Shown piece after piece: positions 1 through 7,169 of a DNA stretch of 64,000 nt. A program made the translations under genes and the position numbers. The notes below the pieces were generated by a model. That model made no database searches and had not been told where the DNA came from. It worked only from the letters and a program-made list of their open reading frames with translations. The stretch is taken from contig QDFQ01000003.1 of NCBI GenBank assembly GCA_003075315.1, positions 124,001-188,000 of the forward strand, written 5' to 3'. This stretch comes from Arthrobacter sp. TPD3018 (GTDB taxonomy: Bacteria > Pseudomonadota > Alphaproteobacteria > Sphingomonadales > Sphingomonadaceae). The stretch's first letter is position 1; every line of letters begins with the position of its first letter.

Positions 1-52
1 CACGCCTTGCGCGGCGGCAGCCAATATCCGTCTTTCATCATATTCTTTCTGT

Positions 53-81
53 TTGACAGAAATTTCTTGGCTTCATACACC
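53..81 (+). promoter_or_regulatory. Putative sigma70-type promoter for the PagL-like gene
   Basis: A consensus -35 hexamer TTGACA (53-58) is followed after 17 bases by TACACC (76-81) as the -10. It sits about 45 bases upstream of the first gene and there is no other gene in the first 125 bases. The -35 is perfect and the -10 weak. Inferred from spacing only. Confidence 0.45.
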
Positions 82-125
82 AATGAGGTCGGCTGGTCGA
101 CAGCCGCACGAAGGGGATACATGCC

Positions 126-785
126 ATGAAGACCGGGATGATGCGCCTGTTGGGCGCCACGATGCTGCTTGGCCCGACGCCGGCCATGGCGCAGGATTTA
201 ACGACGCATGCGCCCGAAGTGGCGATCGGCGTGCTGCGGCACGGCGCGAACTTCCACCCGATCGGCAGCCAGCTGACCTTCCCGACACTGCCGCCGGGGC
301 AGGTGTATGAGGGCATGGAAGAGGATGGCACCACCGACGTCCAGCTCGTCTATCGCACCAAGATGCTGCCGATCCGCTGGGCGCTGAAACCGCGGCTGAC
401 CGCCAAGGTGCAGATCAGCACCGCGGGCAAGACGAGCTTCGCCAGCCTCGGCGCGGAATGGCGGCAGCATGCCTTTAAGGGCCGTGTCTACGCGCAGATC
501 GGCATCGGCGTGACGATCCACGACGGCTATCGCTACCTGCCCAACCCCTTCCTGCCCGGCTTGGACAGCGCCGAGGCATGGCGCCGGTACGAGATCTACC
601 AGACCCGCACCGGCTTCGGATCGCGCGTGCTGTTCAACCCCAATGCCTCGATCGGCGTGCGGATCGACAGGCGCTGGGCGGCCGAAGTGGCGTGGGAGCA
701 TTTCAGCCACCGGCAGCTGTTTTCGGACGTCAATCCGGGGATCGACAATGTCGGCATCCGGCTGGTGCGGGCGCTGGGCCGGTGA
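126..785 (+). CDS. Acyloxyacyl hydrolase, PagL-like lipid A 3-O-deacylase
   Basis: A 219-residue outer-membrane beta-barrel protein with a signal peptide (cleavage near AMA-QD, residue 22). The C-terminal part carries the PagL-type catalytic signature: His192 and Ser194 in EHFSH, followed by NPGID at 203-207. In PagL the triad is His-x-Ser plus a Glu in an N-x-G-I-E motif, so Asp207 may replace the Glu here. PagL enzymes remove the 3-O acyl chain of lipid A in the outer membrane; many sphingomonads carry glycosphingolipids in place of LPS, so the real substrate is uncertain. The start ATG has a GAAGGGG ribosome binding site 10 bases upstream. The next gene overlaps the stop codon, so the two are probably translationally coupled. 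Confidence 0.75.
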   Translation: MKTGMMRLLGATMLLGPTPAMAQDLTTHAPEVAIGVLRHGANFHPIGSQLTFPTLPPGQVYEGMEEDGTTDVQLVYRTKMLPIRWALKPRLTAKVQISTAGKTSFASLGAEWRQHAFKGRVYAQIGIGVTIHDGYRYLPNPFLPGLDSAEAWRRYEIYQTRTGFGSRVLFNPNASIGVRIDRRWAAEVAWEHFSHRQLFSDVNPGIDNVGIRLVRALGR

Positions 786-1093
786 TCGCGCTCGCGCTGC
801 TGCTGTCGGTGCAGGCGGTAACGCCCGTCGCGGAGCCGTCGGCGGAGGATATCGTGGTGACCGGACGGCGCCAAGCGGCGAGACGGCTGCGCATCGTGAC
901 CAAGACCGACCGCCGCACCGGCGACATACGCTGCGTCTTCAAACGGCGCAGCGGCGATGCGGCGCTGGATGCGGGGATGTGCGCAGGCCTGCTCGCCTGC
1001 GCGCCGGTAGCACGGACGAGCGCGGCGGTGACGGCATGCATGACGCCGGTATGGAAGCGGCTGATCGATGGTGAGGCGGCGCCTGCCGGGTGA
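782..1093 (+). CDS. Small secreted cysteine-containing protein of unknown function
   Basis: A 103-residue protein starting with GTG that overlaps the stop codon of the PagL-like gene by four bases (GTGA), which indicates coupled translation. The N-terminus is a signal peptide (VIALALLLSVQA). The mature part begins with AEDIVVTGRR, a motif sphingomonads often carry just after the signal peptide of TonB receptors and other secreted proteins. It is basic and holds five cysteines (IRCVF, GMCAG, LLACAP, TACM region), suggesting disulfides in the periplasm. I do not recognise a named family; pairing with the upstream gene suggests an envelope role, which is inference. Confidence 0.6.
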   Translation: MIALALLLSVQAVTPVAEPSAEDIVVTGRRQAARRLRIVTKTDRRTGDIRCVFKRRSGDAALDAGMCAGLLACAPVARTSAAVTACMTPVWKRLIDGEAAPAG

Positions 1094-1113
1094 TGCGCAG
1101 GCCCGTCGTTCTG

Positions 1114-1126
1114 CCCCCCCCCCCCC
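1114..1126. repeat. Homopolymer of 13 cytosines
   Basis: A run of 13 C lies 20 bases after the stop of the small secreted protein and directly abuts a palindromic repeat. It is outside any gene, so length changes would not shift a reading frame. The rest of the 315-base gap up to crtY holds only the two repeats listed separately and no visible promoter. Confidence 0.9.
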
Positions 1127-1233
1127 GTCACCCCTGGACGTGTTCCGAGGCCCACTCTGCGGCGAGGGGGATGTTTTGAGCCGCTTGCCGTCCCTCTGCG
1201 GCACGGTGGACCCCACCCCAGTCCGGGGTGACG
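1126..1233. repeat. Dispersed palindromic repeat, degenerate, CGTCACCCC/GGGGTGACG type
   Basis: The left arm begins CGTCACCCCTGGACGTGTTC and the right arm ends CCAGTCCGGGGTGACG, which are imperfect inverted copies. This resembles the element at 59405-59487 and is the most decayed member of that class. Confidence 0.6.
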
Positions 1234-1266
1234 GCGTGAGTGGGGCTATTGCCGGTTTCCTCTCAT

Positions 1267-1294
1267 CGTCATTCCCGCCTTCGCAGGAATGACG
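1267..1294. repeat. Half-size palindromic repeat, CGTCATTCC/GGAATGACG type
   Basis: CGTCATTCC and GGAATGACG form a perfect 9-bp inverted pair around a 10-base centre. It matches one arm of the larger two-armed elements at 4223, 11990, 43752 and 51641. Confidence 0.75.
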
Positions 1295-1408
1295 AACCGG
1301 AGGTGGCGAGCCTCACCGCGCGCCGTCCGATCGCGCGCCCCACCGAACCGACGGTTCCGCCCCGAACCCGGGTTCTCTCCCCCCCGTCTTTCGGCTACGC
1401 GCTCATCC

Positions 1409-2575
1409 ATGGGCACGACGATCCGTTGCGACCTGGCGATCGTCGGGGGTGGGCTGGCCGGCGGCCTGATCGCGCTGGCGGCGAAGGCGCGCGCGCCCTC
1501 ATGCGACGTGCGAATCGTCGAAAGCGGCACGACGCTGGGCGGCGATCATGTCTGGTCGTTCTTCGGCAGCGACGTCGCCCAGGCCCATCGCGCGCTGGTG
1601 CAGGACATGGTGGTGCATGGCTGGCGCGGCTATGACGTCGTCTTCCCAAATCTGACGCGCGACGTCGACGCGACCTATTATTCGATCACCAGTGAACGGT
1701 TCGACGCCGTGCTCCGCGCCAAGCTGCCGACGCAGGCGATTATGACCGGCCGGCGGGTACTCGCACTGTCCGCGACCGCCGTGGTGCTGGGCGACGGCGA
1801 CCGGATCGAGGCGGGCGGCGTCATCGACTGCCGCGGTCCCGGTGACCTCGATACGCTGGAATTGGGCTGGCAGAAGTTCGTCGGCCACGAACTGGCGCTG
1901 CCCGCACCGCACGGCATCGAGCGGCCGCGGGTGATGGACGCCACCGTCGCGCAGATCGACGGCTATCGCTTCGTCTATTGCCTGCCCTTCGCGCCCGACC
2001 GGATGTTCGTCGAGGACACCTATTACAGCGACACGCCCGGTCTCGACGTGCCAGCCATTCGCGCGCGCATCGCCGATTATGCGCAGGCGCGTGGCTGGGC
2101 GGGCGCAGAGGTCGTGCGGCGCGAGGCGGGGTCGCTGCCGATCACCCTGGGTGGCGATTTCGACGCCTATTGGCGCTCGACCGGCAAAGGGATCGCCAAG
2201 GCGGGGATGCGCGCAGGCCTGTTCCAGCCGGCGACCGGCTATTCGCTGCCCGACGCGGTCCGCTTCGCCATCGCGCTGGCGGACAGCGGCGACTGGTCCG
2301 GCGCGGGCCTCGCCACCTTCGCCTATGCCCATGCGCGCGAACACTGGCGGCACGGGGCCTTCTACCGCATGCTTAACACGATGATGTTCCGTGCGGGCGA
2401 TCCGGCGGAACGCTGGCGCATCATCGAACGCTTCTACCGTCTGGACCCGGCGCTCATCACCCGCTTCTATGCGGGGCGGTCGAGCATCGGGGACAAGGCT
2501 CGCATCGTAACAGGGAAACCGCCGGTGCCGGTCGGTCGCGCGCTGCACGCGCTGCGGTCGACGGCATGGCGGTAG
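1409..2575 (+). CDS. crtY: Lycopene beta-cyclase
   Basis: A 388-residue flavoprotein that cyclises the ends of lycopene to give beta-carotene. The N-terminus has the dinucleotide-binding signature LAIVGGGLAGGLIAL (residues 9-23), then GGDHVWSFF and the CrtY-typical VHGWRGYDVVFP, YRFVYCLPF, EDTYYSD and GLFQPATGYSLPDAV blocks. Length matches bacterial CrtY (about 380-390 residues). The reading frame is open upstream to 1289, but that extension translates repeat and low-complexity sequence, so the ATG at 1409 just before the flavin motif is chosen. It is followed after 16 bases by crtI, in the usual carotenoid order. Confidence 0.92.
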   Translation: MGTTIRCDLAIVGGGLAGGLIALAAKARAPSCDVRIVESGTTLGGDHVWSFFGSDVAQAHRALVQDMVVHGWRGYDVVFPNLTRDVDATYYSITSERFDAVLRAKLPTQAIMTGRRVLALSATAVVLGDGDRIEAGGVIDCRGPGDLDTLELGWQKFVGHELALPAPHGIERPRVMDATVAQIDGYRFVYCLPFAPDRMFVEDTYYSDTPGLDVPAIRARIADYAQARGWAGAEVVRREAGSLPITLGGDFDAYWRSTGKGIAKAGMRAGLFQPATGYSLPDAVRFAIALADSGDWSGAGLATFAYAHAREHWRHGAFYRMLNTMMFRAGDPAERWRIIERFYRLDPALITRFYAGRSSIGDKARIVTGKPPVPVGRALHALRSTAWR

Positions 2576-2591
2576 GACAGGGATATAGGAC

Positions 2592-4067
2592 ATGAAGTCG
2601 GCGATCGTCATCGGATCGGGATTCGGCGGGCTGGCGCTGGCGATCCGGCTGCAATCGGCAGGGGTCGCGACGACGATCGTCGAAGCGCGCGACCGGCCGG
2701 GCGGCCGCGCCTATTATTGGGAAAAGGACGGCTTCACCTTCGACGCCGGCCCGACCGTCATCACCGATCCGGCCTGTCTGCAGGAATTGTGGGCGCTGAC
2801 CGGCGCCGACATGGCGCGCGACGTCACTTTGGAGCCGGTGACGCCCTTCTACCGCCTCAACTGGCCCGACGGCACGAATTTCGACTACACCAACGACGAA
2901 GCCGCCTTGCAGCGCGAGATCGGCAAGCTCGATCCCGCCGACATCGCCGGCTACCACCGCTTCCTCGAATATGCCGAGGGCGTGTACCGCGAAGGCTATG
3001 AAAAGCTCGGCCATGTCGCCTTCCTCGACTTCGCGTCGATGGTGAAGGCGGCGCCGGCGCTCGCGAAATACCAGGCATGGCGGTCGGTCTATTCGATCGT
3101 GTCGAAGTTCGTGAAGAACGAGAAACTGCGCGAGGCGCTGTCCTTCCACACGCTGCTGGTCGGCGGCAATCCGATGACGACCAGCGCGATCTACGCGCTG
3201 ATCCACAAGCTGGAGCGCGACGGCGGCGTCTGGTTCGCGCGCGGTGGCACCAACCGCCTCGTCGCCGGCATGGTCGCGCATTTCGAGCGGATCGGCGGCA
3301 CGCTGCGCCTCGGCGACCCCGTCACTGCGATCGAGACGCTGGGCGACCGGGTGACGGGCGTCACCACGCAGAGCGGCTGGACGATGCAGGCCGATGCCGT
3401 CGCCGCGAACAGCGACATCATGCACACCTATCGCGACCTGCTGAAGACCTCGCGCAGCGGCCAGCGCACCAAGGCGGCGCTCGAAAAGAAGCGCTATTCG
3501 CCGTCGCTGTTCGTCGTTCACTTCGGCATCAAGGGCGCGTGGCCCGGCATTCCGCACCACATGATCCTGTTCGGCCCGCGTTATAAGGGGCTGCTCGAGG
3601 ACATCTACGATCACGGCGTGCTAAGCCAGGATTTCTCGCTCTACCTCCACCATCCGACCGTCACGGACCCCAGCCTCGCGCCGGAGGGTCACTCGACCTT
3701 CTACGCGCTCGCCCCCGTGCCGCACATGGGCAAATTCCCGGTCGACTGGAACGAGATCGGCCCGATCCTCGAAAAGCGCATCCTCGACGAGGTCGGCCGC
3801 CGCCTGATCCCGGATATACACGATCGGATCGTGACGAAGTTCAGCTACGCGCCGAGCGACTTCGCCGCCGACCTCAACGCGCATCTCGGCAGCGCCTTCA
3901 GCCTCGAACCGATCCTGACGCAAAGCGCCTATTTCCGCGTCCACAACCGCGACGACCATATCCCGAACCTCTATTTCGTCGGCGCCGGCACGCACCCGGG
4001 CGCAGGCATCCCCGGCGTCGTCGGCAGCGCCAAGGCCACCGCGGCGCTGATGCTGTCGGGTCGGTGA
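2592..4067 (+). CDS. crtI: Phytoene desaturase (lycopene-forming)
   Basis: A 491-residue FAD enzyme that converts phytoene to lycopene. It starts with the FAD-binding motif VIGSGFGGLALAIRL (residues 6-20), followed by GRAYYWEKDGFTFDAGPTVI, and ends with the C-terminal FAD signature FVGAGTHPGAGIPGVVGSAK. Length and motifs are typical of bacterial CrtI. It lies directly downstream of crtY and is probably cotranscribed with it. After its stop come two palindromic repeats before the next gene, so crtB, 1.4 kb away, is separated from it by an rlpA/LOG pair. Confidence 0.95.
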   Translation: MKSAIVIGSGFGGLALAIRLQSAGVATTIVEARDRPGGRAYYWEKDGFTFDAGPTVITDPACLQELWALTGADMARDVTLEPVTPFYRLNWPDGTNFDYTNDEAALQREIGKLDPADIAGYHRFLEYAEGVYREGYEKLGHVAFLDFASMVKAAPALAKYQAWRSVYSIVSKFVKNEKLREALSFHTLLVGGNPMTTSAIYALIHKLERDGGVWFARGGTNRLVAGMVAHFERIGGTLRLGDPVTAIETLGDRVTGVTTQSGWTMQADAVAANSDIMHTYRDLLKTSRSGQRTKAALEKKRYSPSLFVVHFGIKGAWPGIPHHMILFGPRYKGLLEDIYDHGVLSQDFSLYLHHPTVTDPSLAPEGHSTFYALAPVPHMGKFPVDWNEIGPILEKRILDEVGRRLIPDIHDRIVTKFSYAPSDFAADLNAHLGSAFSLEPILTQSAYFRVHNRDDHIPNLYFVGAGTHPGAGIPGVVGSAKATAALMLSGR

Positions 4068-4076
4068 CCCTCGCTT

Positions 4077-4180
4077 CGTCATCCCGGCGTACGCCGGGAT
4101 CCATGGTTGCGCTGATAGGCGTGTCGCGCGCACTCGCTTTGCGCCCGTATCCAGGGATCCCGGTGTGCGCCGGGATGACG
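4077..4180. repeat. Two-armed palindromic repeat, CGTCATCCCGGCG type
   Basis: The left arm CGTCATCCCGGCGTACGCCG is itself a hairpin and is mirrored by a right arm ending GTGCGCCGGGATGACG. It lies in the gap after crtI. Related copies are at 12117 and 43611. Confidence 0.85.
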
Positions 4181-4222
4181 AAAGGCATGGCGCGAGCGCC
4201 GCTGCTCCAGTTCGTCCGCCAC

Positions 4223-4318
4223 CGTCATTCCCGCGCAGGCGGGAATCCAGACGCGCATAGGGCCGCGATGGAGTCCGCACGGCAGCGGTTATGGATTCCC
4301 GCCTGCGCGGGAATGACG
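4223..4318. repeat. Two-armed palindromic repeat, CGTCATTCCCGC type, overlapping the rlpA start
   Basis: The left arm CGTCATTCCCGCGCAGGCGG and the right arm ending GCCTGCGCGGGAATGACG are inverted copies. The final GAATGACG supplies the ATG at 4313 that is the best start for the following lipoprotein gene. Confidence 0.88.
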
Positions 4319-4873
4319 GGGTGGGCGGGAAGGGCGTCCTCGCTCCTCCTCGCCCTCCTCCTCGCCCTCCTCCTCGCCGCCTGCGGCGGTCGCGCCGTCA
4401 GCGACGTGCCGGTCAAGATCGGCCGCCCCTACACCGTCCGTGGCGTCACCTACGTCCCCGCACCCGCACCGGGCTATGACGCGCTCGGCTATGCCGGCTG
4501 GTACGGCGGCGAATCGGGCAATCGCACCGCGCGCGGCGAGCGGTTCCGCGCCAAGGGGATCAGCGGAGCACATACGACGCTGCCGCTGCCGAGCTATGTC
4601 GAGGTGACCGCGCTCGACACCGGCCGCACGATCCTGTTGCGCGTCAACGATCGCGGCCCCTTCGTCCGCGGGCGGATCATCGATCTGTCGCGCGGCGCGG
4701 CCGACGCGCTCGGCATCCGCGCGAGCGGCACCGCCGCGGTACGCGTCCGGCTGGTCGATCCACCCGAACGCGACCGCGCCCGGCTGCGTGCCGGCAAGTC
4801 CGCCAGCCCACGTCCCGATGCGTCGCCCGACACGCTGGCCGCGCTCCGCCAGCGCTGGATGGAGGCGCGCTGA
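4313..4873 (+). CDS. RlpA-like septal ring lytic transglycosylase lipoprotein
   Basis: A 186-residue lipoprotein with an RlpA-type double-psi beta-barrel. The signal peptide has a hydrophobic core LLLALLLALLLA and lipobox ending at Cys24 (AAC-GG). The mature part has the RlpA hallmarks GYAGWYGGESGNRTARGERF, TTLPLPSYVEVT and RVNDRGPF, then GRIIDLSRGAADALG. RlpA proteins cleave denuded peptidoglycan strands at the septum. There is no C-terminal SPOR domain, so targeting may differ from Escherichia coli RlpA. The start is uncertain: ATG 4313 lies inside a palindromic repeat, and an alternative ATG at 4268 would add 15 repeat-derived residues. The core of the signal peptide is three perfect 12-bp repeats. 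Confidence 0.82.
   Translation: MTGWAGRASSLLLALLLALLLAACGGRAVSDVPVKIGRPYTVRGVTYVPAPAPGYDALGYAGWYGGESGNRTARGERFRAKGISGAHTTLPLPSYVEVTALDTGRTILLRVNDRGPFVRGRIIDLSRGAADALGIRASGTAAVRVRLVDPPERDRARLRAGKSASPRPDASPDTLAALRQRWMEAR
4343..4378 (+). repeat. Three perfect 12-bp tandem repeats encoding LLLA
   Basis: CTCCTCCTCGCC occurs three times without a mismatch and in frame, encoding residues 11-22 of the RlpA-like lipoprotein. Each copy adds four hydrophobic residues to the signal peptide, so copy-number change would lengthen or shorten it without a frameshift. Confidence 0.95.
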
Positions 4874-4911
4874 GCTTGCCGCTGGCGACGCATCGGCGTA
4901 GCGGCAGCGCC

Positions 4912-5493
4912 ATGAAACGTCTCGCTATCTATTGCGGCTCGGCGACACCGGCCGATCCCGTCTACATCGAATCGGCGCGTGCGATCGGGCGTACGCTCGC
5001 CGAGCGCGGCATCGGCGTCGTTTATGGCGGCGGCCGGCTGGGGTTGATGGGCGCGATCGCCGATAGCGCGCTCAGCGCGGGCGGCGAGGTGATCGGCGTG
5101 ATCCCGCAGGCGCTGGTCGATGCCGAGGTCGCGCATCGCGGCCTCACCGAATTGCACGTCGTCAGCGGCATGCACGCGCGAAAAGCCGCGTTCACCGACC
5201 TTGCCGACGGCTTCGTCACCATCCCCGGCGGCACCGGCACGATGGACGAATTGTGGGAAGCGCTCAGCTGGGCACAGCTTGGTTATCATGCCGATCCGGT
5301 CGGCCTGCTCAACGTCGCGGGCTATTACGATCACCTGATCGCCTTCTGGGAAAAGTCGGCCGAGGTCGGCTTCCTCCGCCCGCAGCACCGCGACCTGCTG
5401 ATCGTCGACACGACGCTGGACGGCCTGCTCGACAAGATGGCGGCGCATGTCCCGACGCAGCCGATTGTGCGGATGAAGACGTCTGACCTCTGA
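4912..5493 (+). CDS. LOG family protein (TIGR00730; cytokinin-type nucleoside 5'-monophosphate phosphoribohydrolase)
   Basis: A 193-residue Rossmann-fold enzyme of the Lonely Guy family, which cleaves the N-glycosidic bond of purine nucleoside monophosphates and, in plants and plant-associated bacteria, activates cytokinins. The diagnostic motifs are CGSA near the N-terminus, YGGGRLGLMG (38-47), MHARK (87-91) and the catalytic PGGTGTMDE (105-113). The frame is open to 4876, but the ATG at 4912 fits the family N-terminus. The physiological role in bacteria is often unclear. The crtB reading frame begins inside its last codons. Confidence 0.87.
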   Translation: MKRLAIYCGSATPADPVYIESARAIGRTLAERGIGVVYGGGRLGLMGAIADSALSAGGEVIGVIPQALVDAEVAHRGLTELHVVSGMHARKAAFTDLADGFVTIPGGTGTMDELWEALSWAQLGYHADPVGLLNVAGYYDHLIAFWEKSAEVGFLRPQHRDLLIVDTTLDGLLDKMAAHVPTQPIVRMKTSDL

Positions 5494-6442
5494 GGCGCAG
5501 CCCTCCCGCGACGCGCCCTCCCGCGACGCTATCGTCGCGACCGCGCACGAATCGATCGCTAAGGGATCGAAGAGCTTCGCGGCGGCGAGCCTGTTGTTCG
5601 ATCCGGCGACGCGCGAACGGGCGTGGCTGCTCTACGCCTGGTGCCGCGCGTGCGACGATATCGCCGACGGCCAGGATCACGGTCACGACCTGCGCCCGGT
5701 CGAGGACGCGCCGCGCCGCATCGCGGAGATGGCGGCGATGACCGACGCAGCGCTCGATGGCGAGACGGTCGGCGTCCCCGCCTTCGACGCGCTGCGCATC
5801 GTCGCTGCCGAAACGCGCCTGCCGCGCCGCTTCGCGCACGATCTGATCCAGGGCTTCCGCCTCGACGGCGACGGCTGGCGGCCGCGTACCGAGGACAATC
5901 TGCTCACCTATTGCTATCACGTCGCCGGCGTCGTCGGGTGCATGATGGCGGTGATCATGGGCGTCGATCCGGGCGACGAGGCGGTGCTCGACCGCGCCTG
6001 TGACCTGGGCCTCGCCTTCCAGCTCGCCAATATCGCCCGCGATATCGACGAAGATGCACGCGGCGGCAGATGCTACCTGCCGTCCGACTGGCTGGCGGAG
6101 AAGGGCATTGCCCCCGACGCCATTCTTGCGCCCGAACACCGCCCGGCGCTGGCCGAGCTGGCGCGGCGGCTGACGGATCGCGCCGCGGCGTTCGAGGCGA
6201 GCGCCCGCGTCGGCACACGCGCGCTGTCATTCCGCTCGGCCTGGGCGGTGCTGGCGGCGGCGCGCATCTACGGCACGATCGGGCGCAAGGTCGCCGCGCT
6301 CGGCCCGGCGGCGTGGGATGCGCGCGTGACCACCTCGAAGGGCGAAAAGATCGCCTTCATCATCCAGTCGGCGATCGAGGCGCGCGGCCGGCACGATATC
6401 CCCGACACGCCCCGCGCCGGCTTGTGGACGCGCCCGCGCTAG
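5483..6442 (+). CDS. crtB: Phytoene synthase; start codon uncertain
   Basis: Condenses two geranylgeranyl diphosphates to phytoene, the first committed carotenoid step. Both Asp-rich substrate motifs are intact: DDIAD (about 58-62) and RDIDEDARG (from 186). The conserved CrtB N-terminus (ATAHESIAKGSKSFAAASLL, 5537-5596) is encoded upstream of the first usual start, a TTG at 5594, yet no ATG, GTG or TTG exists in this frame after the stop at 5474. I therefore place the start at CTG 5483, overlapping the LOG stop; a start at TTG 5594 would remove conserved residues, and a sequencing or real frameshift joining ATG 5473 is another possibility. The region contains a 15-bp tandem duplication. Confidence 0.85.
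   Translation: MTSEAQPSRDAPSRDAIVATAHESIAKGSKSFAAASLLFDPATRERAWLLYAWCRACDDIADGQDHGHDLRPVEDAPRRIAEMAAMTDAALDGETVGVPAFDALRIVAAETRLPRRFAHDLIQGFRLDGDGWRPRTEDNLLTYCYHVAGVVGCMMAVIMGVDPGDEAVLDRACDLGLAFQLANIARDIDEDARGGRCYLPSDWLAEKGIAPDAILAPEHRPALAELARRLTDRAAAFEASARVGTRALSFRSAWAVLAAARIYGTIGRKVAALGPAAWDARVTTSKGEKIAFIIQSAIEARGRHDIPDTPRAGLWTRPR
5501..5530 (+). repeat. 15-bp tandem duplication in the crtB N-terminal coding region
   Basis: CCCTCCCGCGACGCG is immediately repeated with one terminal mismatch, giving PSRDA-PSRDA in the crtB frame. The length is a multiple of three, so the crtB frame is kept. It lies directly between the LOG stop and the conserved part of CrtB. Confidence 0.92.
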
Positions 6443-6455
6443 CCGCGGGGGCATC

Positions 6456-6538
6456 CGTCATCCCAGCTAAGGCTGGGATCTCCCGGTTGTAGCGCGCGAC
6501 AGGCGCCGCGAGAGACCCCAGCCTGCGCTGGGGTGACG
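6456..6538. repeat. Two-armed palindromic repeat, CGTCATCCCAGC type
   Basis: The left arm CGTCATCCCAGCTAAGGCTG and the right arm ending CAGCCTGCGCTGGGGTGACG are imperfect inverted copies. It fills the gap between the convergent crtB and GNAT genes, where it could act as a bidirectional terminator. Same class as 32286, 52878 and 62841. Confidence 0.85.
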
Positions 6539-6565
6539 TTCAGACGTTCAATTGTCTTTGCGCGC

Positions 6566-7150
6566 TCACCCGAAATACGGAATGTCCGCCCCCATCTCCA
6601 CCGGCAGCAGCCCCAGCCGCCGCGGGTCGGGAAACGTCTCGATCGTCCGCTTCACTGCCACGAAACCCTGCTTTCGATAGAAATTCAGCGCCGACGGGTG
6701 ATCGAGCGTGCAGGTATGTACCCAAACCCGCGCGATCCCCGGCCGCCAGCAGCGCGCCATCGCCTCCGCCATCAGCCAGCGGCCATGGCCATGCCCCGCC
6801 AGCTCGGGCACTAGCCCGACATAGGACAGCTCGCACGCGCCCGCATGGCGTAGGTCCAGTTCGAGCAGCCCTACTTCGATTTCCGATCGATCGGTGACGG
6901 CATAGACCTCCACGTTGAAATCGTGGACGATCGCGGTCAGCGCCGCATCGTCCATCGCCAGCCGCGAATACCATAGCCACGGACCGCCGACCCGCCGGAA
7001 CAGCATCCGGTATTTCTCCGGTTCGGGCGTCGCCCAGCGCACCAGCCGCAGCGGCGATGCGGGCAGGGGCCGCAGCGGCGGGCGCCGCGTCATCTCCAGC
7101 GTCGTGACGATCGTCGCCAGATCGCCGCTGTCGACCGGGATCAGCGCCAT
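6566..7150 (-). CDS. GNAT family N-acetyltransferase
   Basis: A 194-residue acetyltransferase of the GNAT superfamily. The acetyl-CoA binding motif is visible as LSYVGLVPELAGHGHGRWLM (about residues 117-136), followed by the motif B region with DHPSALNFYRKQGF. The first 60 residues hold a proline-rich stretch and MLFRRVGGPWLWYSRL, a pattern seen in a common proteobacterial GNAT subgroup whose substrate is unknown. It is the last gene of a minus-strand run trmL, NUDIX, hemF, GNAT and begins 19 bases after hemF ends. Confidence 0.82.
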   Translation of the reverse strand: MALIPVDSGDLATIVTTLEMTRRPPLRPLPASPLRLVRWATPEPEKYRMLFRRVGGPWLWYSRLAMDDAALTAIVHDFNVEVYAVTDRSEIEVGLLELDLRHAGACELSYVGLVPELAGHGHGRWLMAEAMARCWRPGIARVWVHTCTLDHPSALNFYRKQGFVAVKRTIETFPDPRRLGLLPVEMGADIPYFG

Positions 7151-7169
7151 CGCCTCAGGCCCCCCAACA

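Noticed and set aside
4077..4318. Closely spaced similar repeats as a CRISPR array
   Set aside because: The units are palindromic, differ in class, have no regular spacer length, and no cas gene is nearby.
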